Source: Polyangiaceae bacterium (GTDB taxonomy: Bacteria > Myxococcota_A > Polyangia > Polyangiales > Polyangiaceae). Taken from it: a stretch of 64,000 nucleotides of DNA. Position numbers and translations under genes: made by a program. The stretch is taken from the NCBI GenBank assembly GCA_020633235.1, contig JACKEA010000009.1:1-64000 (forward strand), written 5' to 3'. This document shows, piece by piece, positions 8,360 to 18,188 of the stretch (position 1 is the stretch's first letter; each line of letters starts with the position of its first letter). The notes beneath the pieces are model-generated. The model was given only the letters and a program-made list of their open reading frames with translations. It was not told the DNA's origin and did not search any database.

Positions 8360-9325
8360 GAACTTGAAGCCGGTGAACACCTCCAGCACCACCAGGAAGG
8401 TGCGGAAGTCTCCGATGCCGGCCACGGGAAAGCGAAACACGCCTTCGCTCCGGAACAGGCCTTCCTTGGCGCCCTGGCGCTTGATGATCAGCGTGCCCTG
8501 AGAGAGCGTGAGCGACTGGATGGCGGCCTTGGGCAGCTGCTCCACGGCGCCGCGCCAGCCGATCTCGATGAAGCCGTCCCCCACTCCGAGCCAATCCCCA
8601 CCCGCGCGGAAGCGCACGACGCCCTCGCGCTTCATCTGCTCTTCGATCTGACGCAGCCGAAAGCCGGTCCAAGCGCGCTCTGCGGCGAAGGCGAAGTTCA
8701 CGGGATCGACGGGGCTCACGTTCTTGCCATCGTGGTAGCGCCCGTTGATGCGAAACATGCGTGCGCCGTTCTTGAACCAGGCGTAGTCGTAGCTCGTGCC
8801 GGTGTAGGCGCCGTTGTAGTAGTGCCGCGTGCGAGCCACCTTGAGCTCGTCGGCATCCGCGAAGCGCAGTAGCTCCGTGCGCTTCTTGATACGACGCATG
8901 ACGCCCTGCTTGCCGACCCAGGTGGCGGTGGGCTTGCGAAACAGAAGCGGGAAGAAGAACCCGACCAAGCCGAACACGATGCCGCCCACCGCACCGCCGG
9001 CCAGACCCGCCAAAGAAAGCAGGTCCCGATCCATGTCCAGATCGAGCAAGTCCCCCAAGAAGTCGACGCCACCCCGGACGATCGCAAAGCTCACCATGCC
9101 GCCAAAGATGAGACCCAACACCGCCAGAGCGATGCGGTTCACCAGGTTCGACGTGCCCTTGTGATAGCCCCGGAGCGTGCGATTGGTGGACGCCGAGACC
9201 ACCTCGCCAATGGAGGGATCCGGCGTCACCAGAAAGTCGTCGTCCGGGCCCGCGGCGCTGCCGTCGTGACGCTTGAAGCGAGGGCCAACCGTTTCGGGGA
9301 TCAGCGAGGGATCGGCGACCGTCAT
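8354..9325 (-). CDS. Hypothetical membrane protein
   Basis: 323 residues. Two hydrophobic segments, about 60-83 (IALAVLGLIFGGMVSFAIV) and 101-128 (LAGLAGGAVGGIVFGLVGFFF), are followed by a soluble domain of about 190 residues that reads like two pleckstrin-homology-type beta barrels (DELKVARTRHYYNG, GDWLGVGDGFIEIGW). It resembles bacterial DUF6585-type membrane proteins, but I hold that loosely. N-terminus looks cytosolic (no signal peptide). Function unknown; the neighbours offer no clue. Confidence 0.55.
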   Translation of the reverse strand: MTVADPSLIPETVGPRFKRHDGSAAGPDDDFLVTPDPSIGEVVSASTNRTLRGYHKGTSNLVNRIALAVLGLIFGGMVSFAIVRGGVDFLGDLLDLDMDRDLLSLAGLAGGAVGGIVFGLVGFFFPLLFRKPTATWVGKQGVMRRIKKRTELLRFADADELKVARTRHYYNGAYTGTSYDYAWFKNGARMFRINGRYHDGKNVSPVDPVNFAFAAERAWTGFRLRQIEEQMKREGVVRFRAGGDWLGVGDGFIEIGWRGAVEQLPKAAIQSLTLSQGTLIIKRQGAKEGLFRSEGVFRFPVAGIGDFRTFLVVLEVFTGFKFD

Positions 9326-9366
9326 GCGTGGCGAATAGGAGTATCCGGCCGCGCCGAAGCCGTCAA

Positions 9367-10806
9367 TCAGGCGCCGGGCGGCGTTCGAATCACCAGCAGC
9401 CGGACCTCGGTCATGTCCTCGATGGCGCAGCGGATGCCCTCACGGCCCAAGCCGCTGTCCTTCACGCCGCCGTAGGGCATGTTGTCCACGCGGAAGCTCG
9501 GCACGTCACCGATGATCACGCCGCCGACCACCAGACGATCCCAGGCGCGCTGCACCTTGTACACGTCACGAGTGAACACGCCGGCTTGCAAGCCGTAGGC
9601 GCTGTCGTTGATGTCGTCCAAGGCGGCATCGAAATCGCTGAACTTGCTCAAGATGGCCACCGGCCCGAACACTTCTTCCGCGCACAGCGGCAGATCCTTG
9701 GGCACGTCTTCCAAGAGCGCCGGCGTCACCATGCTGCCGTTCCGCTCGCCCCCGCACAGGAGCTTCGCCCCCGCCTTCACGGCGTCCTGGATCCAACTCT
9801 CGATGCGCTTGGCCTCGCTCTCGCTGATGATGGGCCCGATGAAGGTGTCGTCGTTCAGCGGATCCCCAGCCTTCAGGGCCTTCACCTTGGACACCAGCTT
9901 GTCCTTCAGGGCCTGGTAAACGTCTCCGTGGATCAAGATGCGCTGCACGCTGATGCAGCTCTGCCCCGACTGGTAGAACGCCCCGATGACGATGCGGCCG
10001 ACGGCGTCGTCCAGGTCCGTGTCCCGATCGACGATCACGCCGGCGTTGCCGCCGAGCTCCAGCACGACCTTCTTCTTGCCCGCCTTCGCCTTCAGCTTCC
10101 AGCCCACCTCCGGCGAGCCGGTGAACGAGAGCAGCTTCAGCCGCTCGTCCGTCGTGAACAGATCGGCGCCGTCCCGGCGACAGGGCAAGATGGAGAACGT
10201 ACCCTTGGGCAAATCCGTCTCCGCCAGCACCTCGCCAATCAAGAGCGCGCCCACCGGAGTGAGGCTCGCCGGCTTGAGCACGAACGGACAGCCCACTGCC
10301 AGCGCCGGCGCCACCTTGTGCGCCGCCAGGTTCAGCGGGAAGTTGAAGGGCGAAATGAACGAGCAGGGTCCCACCGGCACCCGCCGCGTCATGCCGCGGT
10401 AGGCCTCAGCGCGCTCGGAGATGTCCAGCGGGATCACTTCTCCGCCGATGCGCACGCTCTCTTCCGCCGCCACGCGGAAGGTGTCGATGAGGCGCGTGAC
10501 CTCACCGCGGGAATCACCAATGGGCTTGCCCGCCTCGATGCACAAGCTCTCCGCCAGCTCGTCGAAGCGCTCGCGGAAGCGCTTCACGCAGTGCATCAGC
10601 ACGTCTTGCCTGCGGTAGGCGGGCCAAGTCGCGAAGTGTCTTGCGGCACCTTCGGCGGCGGCAATGCCGCGATCGATGGCGGCCGAATCCGCGAGCGCAA
10701 CCCGCGTCGCCACTTCTCCCGTGTACTTGTTCTCGACGGCGAGGTCCTGATTCGGCGCCTCCGCCACGTTGGCCAGGTAGTACGGATAGCTCGATTGCAG
10801 CGTCAT
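9367..10806 (-). CDS. NAD(P)-dependent aldehyde dehydrogenase
   Basis: 479 residues, standard aldehyde dehydrogenase superfamily length. Visible: Rossmann motif SFTGSPEVG, catalytic Glu in LELGGNAG, catalytic Cys in SGQSCISVQR and the C-terminal MPYGGVKDSGLGREG. It should oxidise an aldehyde to its acid in the cytosol. The start MTLQSSYPYY is preferred; the open frame continues upstream without homology. It has no N-terminal targeting helix, so it is distinct from the microcompartment dehydrogenase downstream. Substrate not predictable; lactaldehyde or semialdehyde-type enzymes have similar cores. Confidence 0.85.
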   Translation of the reverse strand: MTLQSSYPYYLANVAEAPNQDLAVENKYTGEVATRVALADSAAIDRGIAAAEGAARHFATWPAYRRQDVLMHCVKRFRERFDELAESLCIEAGKPIGDSRGEVTRLIDTFRVAAEESVRIGGEVIPLDISERAEAYRGMTRRVPVGPCSFISPFNFPLNLAAHKVAPALAVGCPFVLKPASLTPVGALLIGEVLAETDLPKGTFSILPCRRDGADLFTTDERLKLLSFTGSPEVGWKLKAKAGKKKVVLELGGNAGVIVDRDTDLDDAVGRIVIGAFYQSGQSCISVQRILIHGDVYQALKDKLVSKVKALKAGDPLNDDTFIGPIISESEAKRIESWIQDAVKAGAKLLCGGERNGSMVTPALLEDVPKDLPLCAEEVFGPVAILSKFSDFDAALDDINDSAYGLQAGVFTRDVYKVQRAWDRLVVGGVIIGDVPSFRVDNMPYGGVKDSGLGREGIRCAIEDMTEVRLLVIRTPPGA

Positions 10807-10878
10807 GACCTGGCCGTACCACGTCCCTGCTGGACTGGGGGATCGCGAGGCCCTTCCGCCACACCGAGGCAACTGTGT

Positions 10879-10884
10879 TAGGAT
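10879..10884 (+). promoter_or_regulatory. Candidate -10 box (TAGGAT)
   Basis: TAGGAT fits TANNNT and ends eight bases before the ATG of the PDZ-like protein gene, with no Shine-Dalgarno between, again suggesting a leaderless transcript. Confidence 0.35.
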
Positions 10885-10892
10885 TTTCCACG

Positions 10893-11495
10893 ATGCGACG
10901 GGCGCTGGCACTGCTCTTGCTGCTCTTCGCGCTGCCCCTGGTGAGCGCCGCTTCCGTGCGCCTCGCCGATGCGCTCGGCAAGAGTGCCGCGCGGTCACTG
11001 GACGCTGCCACCCGCGGGCTCTTCGCCCCCCGCCACGAGCCGCCCGCTCCGGTGTTCGTGGAAGCGGAGGTCACACCGCCTACTGCCGAGCCGCCGCCCG
11101 CGCGGCAAGTGGCCGTGCGTCGCGCTGTCGTTCGCGCGGCCCAAATCCCGAAGAAGGGCATTCGTGTTCGCGCCGACGTGGTGCTGCGGCTGGCCAACGC
11201 GGGGCTCAGACCGAGCGGCATCCCGGTTGCCGCTCGCGGCGATCGCCCAGCGGGCCTCGCGCTCTCCGGCGTGAGCGCTCTCGGCATCGGTCTCGTGGAC
11301 GGCGACGTGCTCACCTCCGCTGCGGGTCGCCCCGCCCTGAGCGCCGGCGACGTGATCGGCGTCGTCATCGGCTCACGCGCCAAGGGCGTTCGTGAGATCT
11401 GCGGCCGCTTCTGGCGCGACGGCGAGCCGTGGAACTTGATCGTGGAACAGCCGTACGTCGCTCCCCGTCACCCCCACGCCGTCGCCCGCCGCTGA
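10893..11495 (+). CDS. Secreted protein with PDZ-like domain
   Basis: 200 residues. Signal peptide about 1-20 (MRRALALLLLLFALPLVSA). A Pro-rich stretch is followed by a C-terminal PDZ-like module whose strongest feature is GIGLVDGDVLTSAAGRPALS, the carboxylate-binding-loop and strand pattern seen in GspC-type and HtrA-type PDZ domains, ending WRDGEPWNLIVEQPY. No protease domain is present. It may be a periplasmic adaptor; the resemblance to GspC is suggestive only, as no type II secretion genes adjoin. ATG chosen; a GTG 18 bases earlier is possible. Confidence 0.55.
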   Translation: MRRALALLLLLFALPLVSAASVRLADALGKSAARSLDAATRGLFAPRHEPPAPVFVEAEVTPPTAEPPPARQVAVRRAVVRAAQIPKKGIRVRADVVLRLANAGLRPSGIPVAARGDRPAGLALSGVSALGIGLVDGDVLTSAAGRPALSAGDVIGVVIGSRAKGVREICGRFWRDGEPWNLIVEQPYVAPRHPHAVARR

Positions 11496-11500
11496 TCGAT

Positions 11501-11535
11501 CTTCATGTCGGTCCGCCGCGAGCCCCGTCGGAACC
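11501..11535 (+). repeat. Interspersed palindromic element, copy 3
   Basis: Reads TGTCGGTCCGCCGCGAGCCC, matching the core with a T-to-C change. Located just after the PDZ-like gene. Confidence 0.5.
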
Positions 11536-11606
11536 TCGAAGCGAGTTGGAAAGCGAGGAACCTCGCGCCGCGCCCCGCAGGTTTGCGTACTGCAAAGCTC
11601 CGCCCG

Positions 11607-11634
11607 TTGCACCTCCGGCGCGTTTTGTTACCGT
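11607..11634 (+). promoter_or_regulatory. Candidate housekeeping promoter
   Basis: TTGCAC and TACCGT separated by 16 bases; TACCGT ends 18 bases before the ATG of the beta-helix lipoprotein gene. Predicted by eye. Confidence 0.4.
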
Positions 11635-11652
11635 GTGGATCCGGAGGCGCAC

Positions 11653-13021
11653 ATGAGAGCTGCGATCGCGATCGGAACGCTGGCGTTGTTGGTCGGGTGC
11701 TCGAGCAGTGACTCGGGCGGGAGCCCGAGCACGGGCGGAGCGGCGGGGAGCTCCGGCGGCGGCGCAGGCACCAGCGGCAGCGGTGGCGGCGCGGGCACCG
11801 GTGGCGGCGCGGGCACCGGCGGCGGCGCGGGCACGGGCGGCGGCGCGGGCACGGGCGGCAGCGCGGGCACGGGCGGCGCTGCCGGCGCTTACGGCAGCGC
11901 GGCGGCGCTCGGGAACGGGCGGAACCTCCGGCACGGGTGGCACAGCCGGAAGCGGGGGCACGGGCGGCGGCACGTCCACTTGGACGGCGGGCAACCCGGA
12001 CGGCTCCTGCAGCGGCGGCGTGCCGGCCGGCGCAAAGCCTGCGAACGTGTCGAACCCGACGGCGGTGGTGGGCACGGGCACCGCGGCGAGCTGCACCTTC
12101 GCCGCGCTGAAGAGCGCGGTCACCGCCGGCGGCATCATCACCTTCGACTGCGGCAGCGCACCAGTCACCATTGGCATCACGGAAACGCTGAACGTCCCGT
12201 CCAACAAGGACACGGTGATCGACGGCGGTCAGCTCGTGACTCTGGATGGCCAGAACAAGGTACGCATCCTGCGCTTCTACAGCGCCAACTTCCAAGCCAA
12301 CGACCATCGCCTCACGCTGCAGCACATCGCCCTGGTGAACGGCAAGACCACGCCCACGGAGGCCATTCCCCCGGCGCCAGCCCCCTGCTCTCAGGGGTTC
12401 AACGACGGCGAGGGCGGCGCCCTGTACATGCGCGACGGCAACCTCACGGTCATCGACTCGATCTTCAAGAACAACCACGCCGCGCCGCTGGGGCCGGACA
12501 CCGGTGGCGGCGCGATCTACGTCGTCGGCAGCAAGAACGGCATGATCATCGAAGGCAGCACCTTCCAGAACAACGAGGCCAGCAACGCCGGCGCGGTGGG
12601 CGGGCTGTTCTGCGAGCTGAACATCGTGAACAGCTTGTTCGAAGGCAACAAAGCCATCGGGCACGACGCCAACAACAACGACCCCAGCAAGTGCTCCGCC
12701 ATCAACAACGGCCAGAACGAGATCGGCTCCGGCGGCAACGGCGGGGCGATCTACAGCGACGGGCAGTCCGTGGACGTGAACCTGTGCGGCGACAAGATCG
12801 TGAACAACGCCGCGGGCAGCAACGCCTTCGGCGGCGGACTGTTCTTCACGAGCAACAACTTCCAGGGGGATTTGTCGATCATCGACACCACCATGACCGG
12901 CAACACCGGCGGTCACTGGACCAGCGTGGCCACCGGCAGCACCAAGAACGCGGGCACCGCCGTGGGCACCAACTGCCACAGTCTCACCATCCAGAACTCG
13001 ACGATTCAGGGCGTTCCCTGA
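11653..13021 (+). CDS. Beta-helix lipoprotein with an apparent frameshift in its Gly-rich linker
   Basis: The first frame gives a lipobox (LALLVGC) and a GTGG-type linker of about 70 residues; it then drifts into Arg-rich nonsense. The next frame (+1) carries the continuation: GTSGTGGTAGSGGTGGG linker, then a right-handed beta-helix domain with repeated NGGAIY/NNxA elements (GGALYMRDGNLTVIDS, GGGAIYVVGSKNGMII, GGAIYSDGQSVDVN) like polymorphic outer-membrane/pectate-lyase-type folds. The switch falls at about 11890-11915; removing a single base there rejoins the frames. It may be a sequencing error, a recent mutation or a slippage-prone switch. As assembled the protein would be truncated in function. 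Its end overlaps the convergent protease gene by 16 bases. Confidence 0.6.
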
Positions 13022-14469
13022 CGCCGGCCGGTGCGCGCTCTGCGCGCCGCCGCCAGAACCGGGAGCCTCAGCACCTGATCGGAGAGTCGGGCCTTCATTT
13101 CTTCGACGCTCAGCGCTCCGACCGCCAGCGCGCGGAAGTCGCGAAACGGATACAGCCGCCGCTCGTCCTTTCGGAGCTCGATCGGGCGGCCCACGCGGTA
13201 GCGCACACGGTAGCCGTCCGCGACGAGGGCCGCGGACAGCGCGGCCGCAAGCACCCTGGCGCCCAATTGCGCTGCGAGATCCGGTCGCTCGCCGAGGTCT
13301 TCCTCGGACAGTCGCTCCCCCAGTGTGGTGAGAGCGCGTGACGACATGGGCAGCTCGCCCACGGTCGCGCCGGCGAACAGAGCGGCTTGCTTGCGCCAGC
13401 TCGGCAGCAACACCCGTCGAGGGACCTCGGCCCAAGAAAGCTCCGTGAGCCGTTCGCCGACCTCGGCGTAGCAGACCTCGCCGTCCAGGTCGTCGTCCCC
13501 CAACAGCATCAGCGCCAGGCGATCGTCGTCGGGCGTTGGTGGGGCCGTTTCGGCGGCGAGCGCTTGGAGACGCTCGACGAGCGGTGGATGCGTATCGAGC
13601 ACGTGCCGCAGCGGGAACTCGATCTCCTCCGCGACGACGTCGTCCAGCGCCCCGCGCTCCTGTTCAGCCCTGAAGTACGCTCCAAACCCCTCCGCCAGAG
13701 GGGCGCGGTAGCCTGCCTGCAGGATCTGCTCGTACTCGTCTCGATGGAACGTCTGATAGGCGACGCTCCCGGCGTGAACCGTCTTCAGAGCCGACATCAA
13801 GTGCGGTGCTCCGACGGCGCGCGCCGCGAGGCGATCCGCCGCGAGCTCCTGGTACCGGGAGATCCCGCGAGTCACGCGCAGAAACATCATTCCGTACCAC
13901 TCGAAGGGTTTGCGGATGAAGCCACGCTTGGCGAGCCCGATGATCGTGCGGCCGATGGCGGCGCGAAGCGCGTAGATCCAAGGACCGAGGCGGGTGTCAC
14001 CCGCGTGAAAATGACCGAGCTCGTGGGCCAGCACCGCCTGGAGCTGCGACACCGTGAGCAGCGCCAAGAGCGGCAGCCCGAGACCCATGACGGGGCGATC
14101 GAACAGCCCCAGCACTCCGCCGCGCCGGGTCACGAACGCGTTCACTCCCGGAACGAGGTACACCTCGCTGGGCATCTCTCCCCCCGTGGCTCTCGCGACC
14201 TCCCGAATCATGGAGAAAAGCTCGGGGTGCTTCTCTGGTGAGAGCAGCGGCCCCGGAGGGCGGAAGCGCTCCCCCCTGGGGAGCAGTGACCATGCGATCA
14301 CCCCTGCGGTCGTCACACCAAAGAACGCGATCATCAGGTTGCCACGTTCGAGCACGAACTGGATGTACGCGAGCCACGAGAGGAACAGCACCATCGCGAA
14401 GGCCAGCAGGTAGAAGCCCGCGAACAGAAGCAGAGCGACCACGCTCCGAAAGACCAATGATGCCCTCAT
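13006..14469 (-). CDS. M48-family membrane zinc metalloprotease
   Basis: 487 residues. Two N-terminal transmembrane segments (about 8-35 and 46-62), then the zinc site HELGH (H149, E150, H153) within LAHELGHFHAGD, and the third ligand Glu in YQELAADRLAA, as in HtpX/Ste24-type M48 peptidases. It should be anchored in the inner membrane and degrade misfolded or selected proteins. The C-terminal 150 residues have no clear family. Start set at MRASLVFRSV just before the first membrane helix; the frame is open 12 codons further upstream. Confidence 0.8.
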   Translation of the reverse strand: MRASLVFRSVVALLLFAGFYLLAFAMVLFLSWLAYIQFVLERGNLMIAFFGVTTAGVIAWSLLPRGERFRPPGPLLSPEKHPELFSMIREVARATGGEMPSEVYLVPGVNAFVTRRGGVLGLFDRPVMGLGLPLLALLTVSQLQAVLAHELGHFHAGDTRLGPWIYALRAAIGRTIIGLAKRGFIRKPFEWYGMMFLRVTRGISRYQELAADRLAARAVGAPHLMSALKTVHAGSVAYQTFHRDEYEQILQAGYRAPLAEGFGAYFRAEQERGALDDVVAEEIEFPLRHVLDTHPPLVERLQALAAETAPPTPDDDRLALMLLGDDDLDGEVCYAEVGERLTELSWAEVPRRVLLPSWRKQAALFAGATVGELPMSSRALTTLGERLSEEDLGERPDLAAQLGARVLAAALSAALVADGYRVRYRVGRPIELRKDERRLYPFRDFRALAVGALSVEEMKARLSDQVLRLPVLAAARRARTGRRQGTP

Positions 14470-14516
14470 GTGCCGCGCCCCCAAGGGTGGGCCCCAGACT
14501 AACACTGGGGGGCGGG

Positions 14517-14550
14517 GCGCGGCGGGGCTCGCGCCGGACCAACAAAAAAA
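14517..14550 (-). repeat. Interspersed palindromic element, copy 4
   Basis: Minus-strand reading is a seven-T run, then GTTGGTCCGGCGCGAGCCCC; the GGCGCG/CGCGCC arms can pair. Between the protease gene and the divergent microcompartment operon. Confidence 0.6.
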
Positions 14551-14615
14551 GCCTGGCCTCGAAAAGGCGCGACCTGGCCCAAATCACGGTGCCCTCGAAG
14601 TGAGTGCGGGGCTCC

Positions 14616-14645
14616 TTGCCAGGGCTCTCGGCCTTCGGCTACGGT
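14616..14645 (+). promoter_or_regulatory. Candidate promoter of the microcompartment operon
   Basis: TTGCCA and TACGGT separated by 18 bases, ending 37 bases before the ATG of the first operon gene. TTGCCA recurs as the -35 of the promoter candidate at 51007. No operator was recognised. Confidence 0.4.
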
Positions 14646-14682
14646 CGCGGGCTCCCTCGCCCAGCGGGGCGACCACGAGTAG

Positions 14683-16092
<1,410 letters not shown>

Positions 16093-16099
16093 AGGGACC

Positions 16100-16735
16100 A
16101 TGGCCGACCTCCGAAGCTTCGTATTCCTCGACTCGCTGCAGCCGCAGCTGGCCGCGTACCTGGGCACCGTCGCCAAGGGCTTCTTGCCCATGGCCGGCGA
16201 GGCCTCGCTCATCGTGGAGATTTCCCCCGGTATCGACATCAACCGCGTGACGGACATCGCGGTGAAGGCGACGGACGTGCGGCCCGGCATGCAGGTGGTG
16301 GAACGCCTGTACGGCATGCTGGAGGTGCACAGCCCGTCTCAGGCGGACGTGCGGCAGGCCGGCGCGGCAATCCTCGACGCCCTGGAGCTGGAAGAGAGCG
16401 ACCGCATCAAGCCGCGCGCGCTGTCGTCCCAGGTGATCCTGCACGTGGACGACCTCCAGGTGCAGCTCATCAACCGAAACCGGCAGGGCATGATGTTGGT
16501 AGCCGGGGAGTCCCTCTACATCTTGGAGGTGGAGCCCGCCGGTTACGCCGCCTTCGCCGCGAACGAAGCGGAGAAGGCCGCGGAGATCAACGTGATCGAC
16601 GTGCGCATGACCGGCGCGTTCGGCCGGGTGTATCTGGGCGGCGAGCAGCGCGACATCGACGTCGCGTCCGTGGCTGCCCTCAAGGCCATCGAGTCCCTGT
16701 CCGGGCGCGAAGGCGTCACCTCGCGGAGGGATTGA
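16100..16735 (+). CDS. Tandem-domain shell protein BMC-T (double-stacking type), copy 1
   Basis: 211 residues with two BMC folds, about 3-95 and 105-205. Opens LRSFVFLDSLQPQLAAYLG and has the FAANEAEKAAEINVIDV segment in the second half, the pattern of the H. ochraceum BMC-T proteins that form stacked trimer pairs with gated pores (from memory of that family). Trimers would form flat shell tiles and admit larger substrates or cofactors. The next gene is a clear paralogue only three bases on. Confidence 0.9.
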   Translation: MADLRSFVFLDSLQPQLAAYLGTVAKGFLPMAGEASLIVEISPGIDINRVTDIAVKATDVRPGMQVVERLYGMLEVHSPSQADVRQAGAAILDALELEESDRIKPRALSSQVILHVDDLQVQLINRNRQGMMLVAGESLYILEVEPAGYAAFAANEAEKAAEINVIDVRMTGAFGRVYLGGEQRDIDVASVAALKAIESLSGREGVTSRRD

Positions 16736-16738
16736 GCC

Positions 16739-17362
16739 GTGATCGACCTTCGAAGCTACGTATTTCTGGATTCCCTGCAGCCCCAGCACGCCGCCTTCCT
16801 CGGCACGGTGGCCAAGGGCTTCTTGCCTGTCGCAGGCCAGGCATCGCTGTTCATCGAGATCGCCCCGGGCATCGCCATCAACCGCCTCACGGACATCGCC
16901 GTGAAGGCCACCGGCATCAAGCCCGGCATGCAGATCGTCGAGCGCCTGTACGGCCTGCTCGAGCTGCACCATGACGAGCAGGGCGAGGTCCGCCGCGCCG
17001 GCGAGGCCATCCTGAAGGAAATCGGACACACGGAAGAAGACCGCATCCAGCCGGAGATCCAGTCGTCCACCATCATTCGCGGGTTGGACGACCGGCAGAC
17101 TCAGCTCATCAACCGCACCCGTCACGGCCACATGATCGTGGCCGGGCAGTCGCTCTACACGCTGGAGGTACAGCCGGCCGCCTACGCCGCCATCGCCGCC
17201 AACGAAGCGGAGAAGGCCGCCCACATCCGGGTGCTGGAGATCGTGTCCTTTGGCTCCTTGGGCCGTGTGTATCTGGCCGGCGCGGACCGCGACATCGACG
17301 TGGCGGCGCCGGCGGCGGAGAACGCCATCAAGAGCATGAAGGGGCGGAGCGCGAAGAAATGA
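16739..17362 (+). CDS. Tandem-domain shell protein BMC-T (double-stacking type), copy 2
   Basis: 207 residues, paralogue of the preceding protein along its whole length (LRSYVFLDSLQPQHAAFLG; FGSLGRVYLAGADRDIDVA). The start is a GTG with GGAGGG seven bases upstream, lying inside the end of the previous gene. Two adjacent paralogues allow mixed pores or specialised tiles. Ends in a Lys-rich tail (MKGRSAKK). Confidence 0.9.
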   Translation: MIDLRSYVFLDSLQPQHAAFLGTVAKGFLPVAGQASLFIEIAPGIAINRLTDIAVKATGIKPGMQIVERLYGLLELHHDEQGEVRRAGEAILKEIGHTEEDRIQPEIQSSTIIRGLDDRQTQLINRTRHGHMIVAGQSLYTLEVQPAAYAAIAANEAEKAAHIRVLEIVSFGSLGRVYLAGADRDIDVAAPAAENAIKSMKGRSAKK

Positions 17363-17450
17363 TCCCGGCAATCTCGCCGGCATGGGTGCTTTCGTCTCGG
17401 CGAGCCCGGGGCGCCTCTCGCACGAAAACGCAACATAGGGAGAAGTGGTA

Positions 17451-17771
17451 ATGGCCGAAGCATTGGGCATGATCGAGTGCCGCTCGTTCGCGGCGATGGT
17501 CGAGGCGTCTGACGCCATGGTGAAGGCTGCCAAGGTGGAGCTCGTGGGTTACGAGAAGACCGGTGGCGGCTACGTGACGGCCGTGATCCGCGGAGACGTG
17601 GCCGCCGTGAAGGCGGCAGTGGAAGCCGGACAGAACGGCGCCTCTCGCGTGGGCGAAATCGTCGCGACGCACATCATCGCGCGTCCGCACGTCAACGTGG
17701 ACTTGGTGCTGCCGCTCGGTCGCAAGGACGAGGTCTCCAAGGAGATCTCGGCCCGCGGCGGAAAGAAGTAA
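17451..17771 (+). CDS. Hexameric shell protein BMC-H
   Basis: 106 residues, single BMC domain (MAEALGMIECRSFAAMVEAS; VKAAKVELVGYEK; RPHVNVDLVLPLGR). The pore loop at residues 36-41 reads KTGGGY, where PduA-type shells have KIGSGL. It is almost the same through the core as the H. ochraceum BMC-H as I remember it. This should be the main facet protein. It has the best ribosome site of the operon (AGGGAGAAG, four bases before the ATG) and is isolated by an 88-base gap upstream and a strong hairpin downstream, fitting high expression. Confidence 0.95.
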   Translation: MAEALGMIECRSFAAMVEASDAMVKAAKVELVGYEKTGGGYVTAVIRGDVAAVKAAVEAGQNGASRVGEIVATHIIARPHVNVDLVLPLGRKDEVSKEISARGGKK

Positions 17772-17782
17772 GCGCTCCGGCA

Positions 17783-17818
17783 CGCGGGGGTGGTCCTGCT
17801 CCGGCCACCACCCCCGCG
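17783..17818 (+). terminator. Strong hairpin between BMC-H and BMC-P genes
   Basis: Perfect 12-bp stem CGCGGGGGTGGT/ACCACCCCCGCG with a 12-base loop, followed by GTTGTCGTTTGTTG, which is T-rich for this genome but not a clean U-tract. Placement 12 bases after the BMC-H stop suggests partial termination or 3-prime protection of the BMC-H message, which would lower expression of the pentamer and enzyme genes. Confidence 0.6.
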
Positions 17819-17852
17819 GTTGTCGTTTGTTGCCGGCGAAAGGTATCGAGCA

Positions 17853-18167
17853 ATGCTCCTGGCAAAGGTGGTCGGGACCTTGGTGGCGACCCGCAAGGAT
17901 CCCAAAGTGGATGGGCTCAAGTTCCTGCTACTCAAGCAGGTGAACCCCGAGACCCTGAAGGAAGGCGGCTACGTCGTCGCGAACGACGCCGTAGGCGCTG
18001 GCGTCGGCGAGATGGTGCTGTACGCGTCGGGCTCTTCCGCGCGCCAGACCGAGGTCACTCGGGATCGTCCGTGCGACGCGGTGATCATGGCCATCGTCGA
18101 CAGCTGGGACATCGAGGGCGACAAGCTCTACGAGAAGCACGGCCAGGAGCACGGCTACGCCGACTGA
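17853..18167 (+). CDS. Pentameric vertex protein BMC-P (EutN/CcmL), copy 1
   Basis: 104 residues, EutN/CcmL fold: MLLAKVVGTLVATRKDPKVDG at the start, the strand FLLLKQVNP, VGAGVGEMVLYASGSSARQ and the terminal AIVDSWDIEG. Pentamers cap the twelve icosahedral vertices. The most complete of three pentamer genes here, with a short C-terminal extension (YEKHGQEHGYAD). The ATG with the family N-terminus is chosen over an upstream in-frame start. Confidence 0.9.
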   Translation: MLLAKVVGTLVATRKDPKVDGLKFLLLKQVNPETLKEGGYVVANDAVGAGVGEMVLYASGSSARQTEVTRDRPCDAVIMAIVDSWDIEGDKLYEKHGQEHGYAD

Positions 18168-18188
18168 GTCGGTTGAGCGAGGAGCAGC

